11,177 nt of DNA from positions 1 through 11,177 of the forward strand of contig BBXU01002733.1 of assembly GCA_001598975.1 (NCBI GenBank), written 5' to 3'. This stretch comes from Parachlorella kessleri (taxonomy: Eukaryota > Chlorophyta > Trebouxiophyceae > Chlorellales > Chlorellaceae). Made by a program: the position numbers and the translations under genes. Shown here one piece after another: positions 7,259 through 11,177 of the stretch. How positions within the stretch are numbered: the stretch's first letter is position 1; every line of letters begins with the position of its first letter. The notes beneath the pieces are model-generated. The model was not told the DNA's origin. It ran no database searches and was given only the letters and a program-made list of their open reading frames with translations.

Positions 7259-10200
7259 ATGAAAGAATGGAGGGAAGCGATTGGCGGCACGGCTGGGGTG
7301 GGCCACCAAAACAACGAAATTGGGCCTGGTCCGACAGAAGCACACACCACCGGTGACAGAGTCTGTGGCTTGCGGCTTGAGATGCTGCAGGCGGGCTTGA
7401 GGGTTGAGATGCAGGCTTTGGGCACCGGGTATCTGCACGTTGGGCAGCAGCTGGAGACTATGAACAGCCTTTCATCCCCTCTGAAAACAGATCAAGGTAA
7501 AGTACTGCCTGATTTGTGCTGCGGCCCCGAGTGTTTCAAAAGGGTGGTGCACATGGCGACCGGCGGGCACACTTGTTAGCAGCTGTGAAGCTATTAAGCC
7601 TGTTGACCAGGCTTACAGGAGTGTTCAGCGGATGCCACATGGAGGGCTGGTCTTGCTTGCCACTTTGTGCCCAGCCTTTTCGTCGTCTGATCTGTGCTGC
7701 ATGAATAAGTATCTCGATTCGGTGTGTGGCGATGCTGCGATTGGGCGGGGTGCAACAGCATCGCAGCATCTCATGGGCATCGAGAACCTTGCTCCTTGGG
7801 CGGACGGTGTGGCTAGAACAGGGGCTCTTGGACGGTGCTAGCGGCCTTAACGTTCATAAGACCGAGATGCATATGGAACGCGAAGCTGGGTATCCCGTTG
7901 GCTGGTGGGCAAACTCCCTGGATGTAGCCACTAGGGGGGGGCAGTCAACCCGTTCCTCTCACGTTGTGGAAGTCTTGTTGGCCAGGGGCACCGTTTATTG
8001 GAGATCAGAGCAGGGAACCAAGACCAGGTGCCCCAGTGTGCAGTGCGGACACTGGGAGCCCACCCAACCCGCTGCTGCCCTGGTTCCACCAACGCTGCCT
8101 CAGGCACTACAGGTGTACACTGCTCAAGAGGCTGCCACTGGCTGTGCGCGATGAGTGCTACAGCCCTGGCTTCTGCGTGCAGGCAAGCTGGCAGCGGCTC
8201 TGCCTACCAGCCCAGTGCCGGAGAAGCTCCAGGAGCTGCAGATGGAAGCAGTGCAGAGCCTGCTGGGCCTGTCTTCGGTGAGTGTCTATGGGGAGCCACT
8301 CCACTGAAGCGGAGTACAAGGGAGCAGCCACTAGTTAACAGCTACGGCGGTGACACTGGCAGGTACACCACTGGAGGTTGGTGTGTATTGACCGGTACTC
8401 TGATTCTCCAGAACATGTATCAAAAGCCTCGCCCTTGCTATTGGCAGTTTTGGTTGCTCCTGGGGCAGTGTGTGCGCACCGAGGGCAAGCAATATTTGCG
8501 GGTGGTGGCCTGGCTAGGCTGGGCGGGGGGAGGGCAGTGTGAAAGCGCATATGGCCGCCTTGCCGGCAGCTTTGGCAGCTATTTTGTGTGTGGTCCATGT
8601 GGTCGCGTTCACTGGTCGGCCACACACCCCTCCTTTTGGCTGCATGGTCCAGCCGAGTTTCGTGAATGCTACACATACTGCCTTCCCCATTGCCGGCCTC
8701 GCTGTGCCGTGGGTTAGCACACGCACTTTCCTAAGAGCTTAGGCCTTGGCCGCCAGTTGCGTGTGCACCGTTAACAACCGCAACCCATGGCTTTGCTGGG
8801 CATCCTCTGCCCTTCCAAATCTACGGCGGCTCCTCTTGGTGCCATTCCTTGCTAACCTGGCCCTGACGGTGGATAGCCCATATCAAGCAGGTGGCTGGGT
8901 GATCACCATTTTCGGAGCTGGCTGTTGCCATGGTTAGCGTGCCGTGCTCGTGCAGGTCAGCGGCGGAGCTGGAGCAAGTTCGGCCTGGGCGCACTGGGAA
9001 CACAGCGGGCATAGCAGGGCGGATGCCTGCGTGCGGAAGAAGCTGTCCGCAGGCGACGTGGCCCAGTCGCGGCTGCGGGTGCCGGGGCCGCTGTTTGAGC
9101 TGCTGTTTGATCAATCAGCCAAGGTGGTGTTGCAGGTGGGTGGGGTGTCAGCAGTGCACGCAGCACCACACTGTGCACAGGTGTCTTTAATGTGTGCCAG
9201 AATACTGGGCGAGGGTGGACTAGCATGTCACTGTGCTGCCTTGCAGAGCGCAGGTGGTGGTGCAAGAGGCACTACGCATTTGGGGTCCCTGGTGCATTGG
9301 CAGACTACTCGCAACCCAAGCATTCAGAGTAGCCCAGCTGTGCTTGGCTCCTGCAGGCCGCCCCGACCAACATAGGCCACTTCATTGCCGCATCAGGGCT
9401 TGAGCGCAATGGCTTCCTGCTACAGGTGAGAGCAGCGGGCGGCGTGGGTGTGAATTGCTTGTTTGACAGCCTGCCGGCAGCAACCCCTGCAATGCAAACC
9501 CCGGTGTGCATCACGAAGCGCAGTGCATCCCTGCCCCCTATGGGTGGCGGCCAGTGAGGTGTTGGTGCTTGGGCTCCATAGATGCCAGGAAAGATGCCTT
9601 GCGGCATCTTTCTCCTGGCTTGCTGGCCGCTGACACATCGACATCCTTTGCATGACCCCTGCGCCGCAGGGAGAGTCGGTGCGGCAGCTATTTGCCGACT
9701 TGAGCGCTGAGCCGGAGGATGTACTGGTGCTGTCGCGCAAGGGCGCCGCGGCTGACGGCACCCCCATCGTGCTGTGCGCGCTGGCCAAGGCGGGCCCTGC
9801 GGCGCGCAGCGCAGCTACACGCAGCGCGGCCGGCTCGCCGGCGTCGCCGCCGGCACAGGGGCCGGCAGTGCCGGCGTTGCAGGCCACACCGCAGGTGAGT
9901 TGACGGGTGAGATGGCACTTGGGTGTGGAGGCACAGGGGTGTGGCTGGGTCGGTGGTTGCAACGTGTGATCCGTGGTTTGAGTGGCGGCGTTGGCTTTGC
10001 CAGCTGGATGCGGCCTCGACTGCCGGAACGGAGTCGGCTCTCTGAGGCTCCATGGAGGTAGCGCATGCGTCGGGCCGTGGAGGGGCAGGGCCATTGTACC
10101 CAGCCTACAGCCCAAAGGGTATATAGCATATATATATAGCATATATGCTGAAGGCTAGCTTGCAAGGTGTGTTCTGCCCTTGTAGTAAGCCTTTTAGTGT

Positions 10201-11127
10201 GCGAATGAGCAGGGATGGGGTGTGCTGTGCAGGCCTGCCTAGCAGGCTACTACGACTACACTTCAGAGGAGGAAGGGGAGGCCCCACTGCAGCTGGGCGG
10301 GGGCGCCGCCCACAGCCCCTACGACGAGCCCGTGGCGCCTGCTACGGTCAGCGCAGCGGAAGGCGCCGGCGCCTTTGCCACCGCCCTCATGGCAGCAACC
10401 GCCAGCGCCGGCGCCGGCGGCGACGCCGCCTCCGCGGGCGGCACCAGCCGCGTGGCGGGCGCCGCCAAGCTGGCCCTGGCGGGGCGAGGCAGCGCTGCGC
10501 TGGATCACGATACAGCGGTCGCTGCGGCGGCGCTGGCGGCTGCAGCGGATGATGAAGGTGGGCCGGGGCTTGAGCTAGGACTGGGACTGGAAGGCAGAGA
10601 GTTTGACATGTCTGGCAGTGCAACCATGTGCTGCCTTGCGGTAGCACTGGGTATATGGCCAGGGAGAGGTACAGTACCCCTGGCTTTTCAGACCCACGAC
10701 CACTGACAGTGCCTGCCTCCCGTGCCTCGCTGCTTGCTTCCTGCGATGCAAACCTTCACGGGTGCGGAGGACCCTGCAACACGGAATGGCAGGTTGGCCT
10801 AAGGCCAGATGGGGGACGCTGATATGAAAGTTCCAGAACCATGCACAATTCGGTTGTCCCTTGATAACAGGCAACGGCGCCGGAGTATCCCGCTGGCCAG
10901 GCTGGCCAGCTAGACCTAAGGCGCAGGGCAGCAACATCGTTAGAGTGATATCGCGTTGCAGTAACATGCATGCTGCTGCCATGTGCCCTGCAGTCGAGAC
11001 AGGCAACACGGCGGTGGAGGACACCGCTGATCCAGAATGGCAGGCCAAGCCAAAGGCCAGAGGGCGGCCCCGCAAGCGGCGCCCCGCGGGTGCAGCCGGT
11101 GGTTCGGCGGCACAGAAGCAGCGGCAG
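7259..11127 (+). CDS. B3-domain-like DNA-binding protein with AT-hook (multi-exon, 3' end open)
   Basis: My model has exons 7259-7496, 8183-8277, 8956-9135, 9357-9425, 9670-9894, 10233-10557 and 10994-11127. All junctions are GT/AG and all phases agree, giving about 422 residues. Residues 139-234 (exons 3-5) resemble a plant B3 DNA-binding domain: KKLSAGDVAQSRLRVP and FELLF at the start, then GFLLQGESVRQL and EDVLVLSRKGAAADGTPIV. These follow the HSI2/VAL-type pattern of YVLEG, a helix, GD, TFSR and a terminal strand. The middle is short and lacks the WPNNNS-like segment. An acidic TSEEEGE patch and an Ala/Gly-rich stretch (exon 6) follow, then the AT-hook RGRPRKRRP at residues 400-408. A nuclear transcription or chromatin role is inferred. 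The start is least certain: ATG 7259 has an in-frame TGA 30 bases upstream, but an acceptor at 7390 is also possible. The final GTGGGC at 11128 is read as a donor; otherwise the frame stops at 11149-11151. Confidence 0.6.
7497..8182 (+). other. Intron 1 of the B3-like gene (686 bases), with a possible cassette exon
   Basis: The intron is bounded by GTAAAG after TDQ-G and by TGCAG before GC-AAG-CTG. It contains a perfect 10-bp inverted repeat at 7731-7770. It also holds a 69-base segment (8044-8112) with acceptor and donor in the same phase as the flanking exons. I see no separate gene in it. Confidence 0.4.
7731..7770. repeat. 10-bp inverted repeat with 20-base loop
   Basis: GATGCTGCGA (7731-7740) and TCGCAGCATC (7761-7770) are perfect reverse complements. 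The element lies within the inferred first intron of the B3-like gene and has no recognised function. Confidence 0.7.
8278..8955 (+). other. Intron 2 of the B3-like gene (678 bases, no gene seen)
   Basis: It runs from donor GTGAGT after CTG-TCT-TCG to acceptor GTGCAG before GTC-AGC. Several open frames cross it, including one that starts with a hydrophobic, signal-peptide-like stretch near 8551. None shows recognisable homology, and the flanking exons join in phase without it. Confidence 0.5.
9584..9619. repeat. Strong 36-base hairpin in the B3-like gene, intron 4
   Basis: GCCAGGAAAGATGCC (9584-9598), loop TTGC (9599-9602), and GGCATCTTT-CT-CCTGGC (9603-9619) pair over 15 base pairs with one two-base bulge (9612-9613). 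It lies between exons 9357-9425 and 9670-9894, about 50 bases before the acceptor. It may be a structured intronic element or a mobile-element relic; function is unknown. Confidence 0.7.
10120..10149. repeat. AT-rich repeat in the B3-like gene, intron 5
   Basis: Two copies of TATATAGCATATAT (10120-10133 and 10133-10146) overlap by one base and end in the palindrome AGCATATATGCT (10138-10149). This is the most AT-rich spot in a GC-rich window, about 85 bases before the acceptor at 10232. Confidence 0.85.
11059..11085 (+). other. AT-hook motif (RGRPRKRRP)
   Basis: These nine codons encode the canonical AT-hook core Gly-Arg-Pro flanked by basic residues. AT-hooks bind the minor groove of AT-rich DNA and usually occur beside another DNA-binding or chromatin domain. 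The motif is in the last visible exon of the B3-like gene and independently supports a nuclear role. Confidence 0.8.
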
Positions 11128-11177
11128 GTGGGCTTGTACTTCGTGGGGTAAAACGCGTGGGGATGGTGGGGGGGGGG

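Noticed and set aside
7201..7260. tRNA-like B box (GTTCAAA) on the minus strand near 7229
   Set aside because: No A box at the right distance and no acceptor-stem pairing could be found.
7998..8717. 239-codon plus-strand open frame
   Set aside because: It crosses the exon at 8183-8277 in a different frame from the one that joins in phase to the B3-coding exons, and reads into the intron with no homology; treated as chance.
8551..8742. Short frame starting with a signal-peptide-like hydrophobic stretch
   Set aside because: It lies inside the inferred intron 8278-8955, is only 63 codons, and has no homology or promoter evidence; Ala/Leu/Val runs are common in GC-rich frames.
9420..10142. 240-codon minus-strand open frame
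   Set aside because: It runs antisense to exon 5 of the B3-like gene and its introns, with Ala/His/Pro/Ser-rich content and no recognisable motif; the plus-strand frame has clear splice sites and domain similarity.

Overview
The window looks like nuclear DNA of a green alga, most likely a volvocine/chlamydomonadalean chlorophyte. It is GC-rich. It holds intron-dense genes with many short exons, acceptors that mostly read CTGCAG or TGCAG, and donors mostly of the GTGAG/GTGCG/GTGGG/GTAAR type. A TGTAA polyadenylation signal lies 3' of a ribosomal protein gene. The coding homologies (plant-type eL18, plant-like SMG7) agree with this. No prokaryotic operon, CRISPR array, rRNA or tRNA was found.

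Layout. (1) 56-2500, minus strand: the N-terminal seven exons of an EST1/SMG7-family nonsense-mediated-decay factor; the 3' part of the gene runs off the left edge. (2) 2501-2736: a short intergenic stretch separating two divergent start codons, so probably a shared promoter. (3) 2737-5997, plus strand: a complete five-exon gene for cytosolic ribosomal protein eL18 (187 aa). It appears to have an ATG-only first coding exon and four introns totalling about 2.7 kb; intron 3 carries an 84-nt snoRNA-like structured element. Its TGTAA signal is at 6217-6221. (4) About 6240-7258: no gene I can support, only a weak 100-aa open frame and a palindrome with TGTAA on both strands. (5) About 7259-11127, plus strand: a multi-exon gene, incomplete at its 3' end, reconstructed here by phase-compatible splice sites. 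Its product has a B3-like DNA-binding domain, an Ala/Gly-rich linker and a canonical AT-hook, so it is probably a nuclear transcription or chromatin factor.

The three genes do not form an obvious pathway. The SMG7/eL18 pair is linked by divergent arrangement: an mRNA-surveillance factor and a translation component may share regulation. I see no clear evidence of a previously undescribed multi-gene system. The most unusual items are the algal B3 plus AT-hook protein, the structured element in the eL18 intron, a 36-nt hairpin in a B3-gene intron, and a hairpin that covers a 5' splice site of SMG7.
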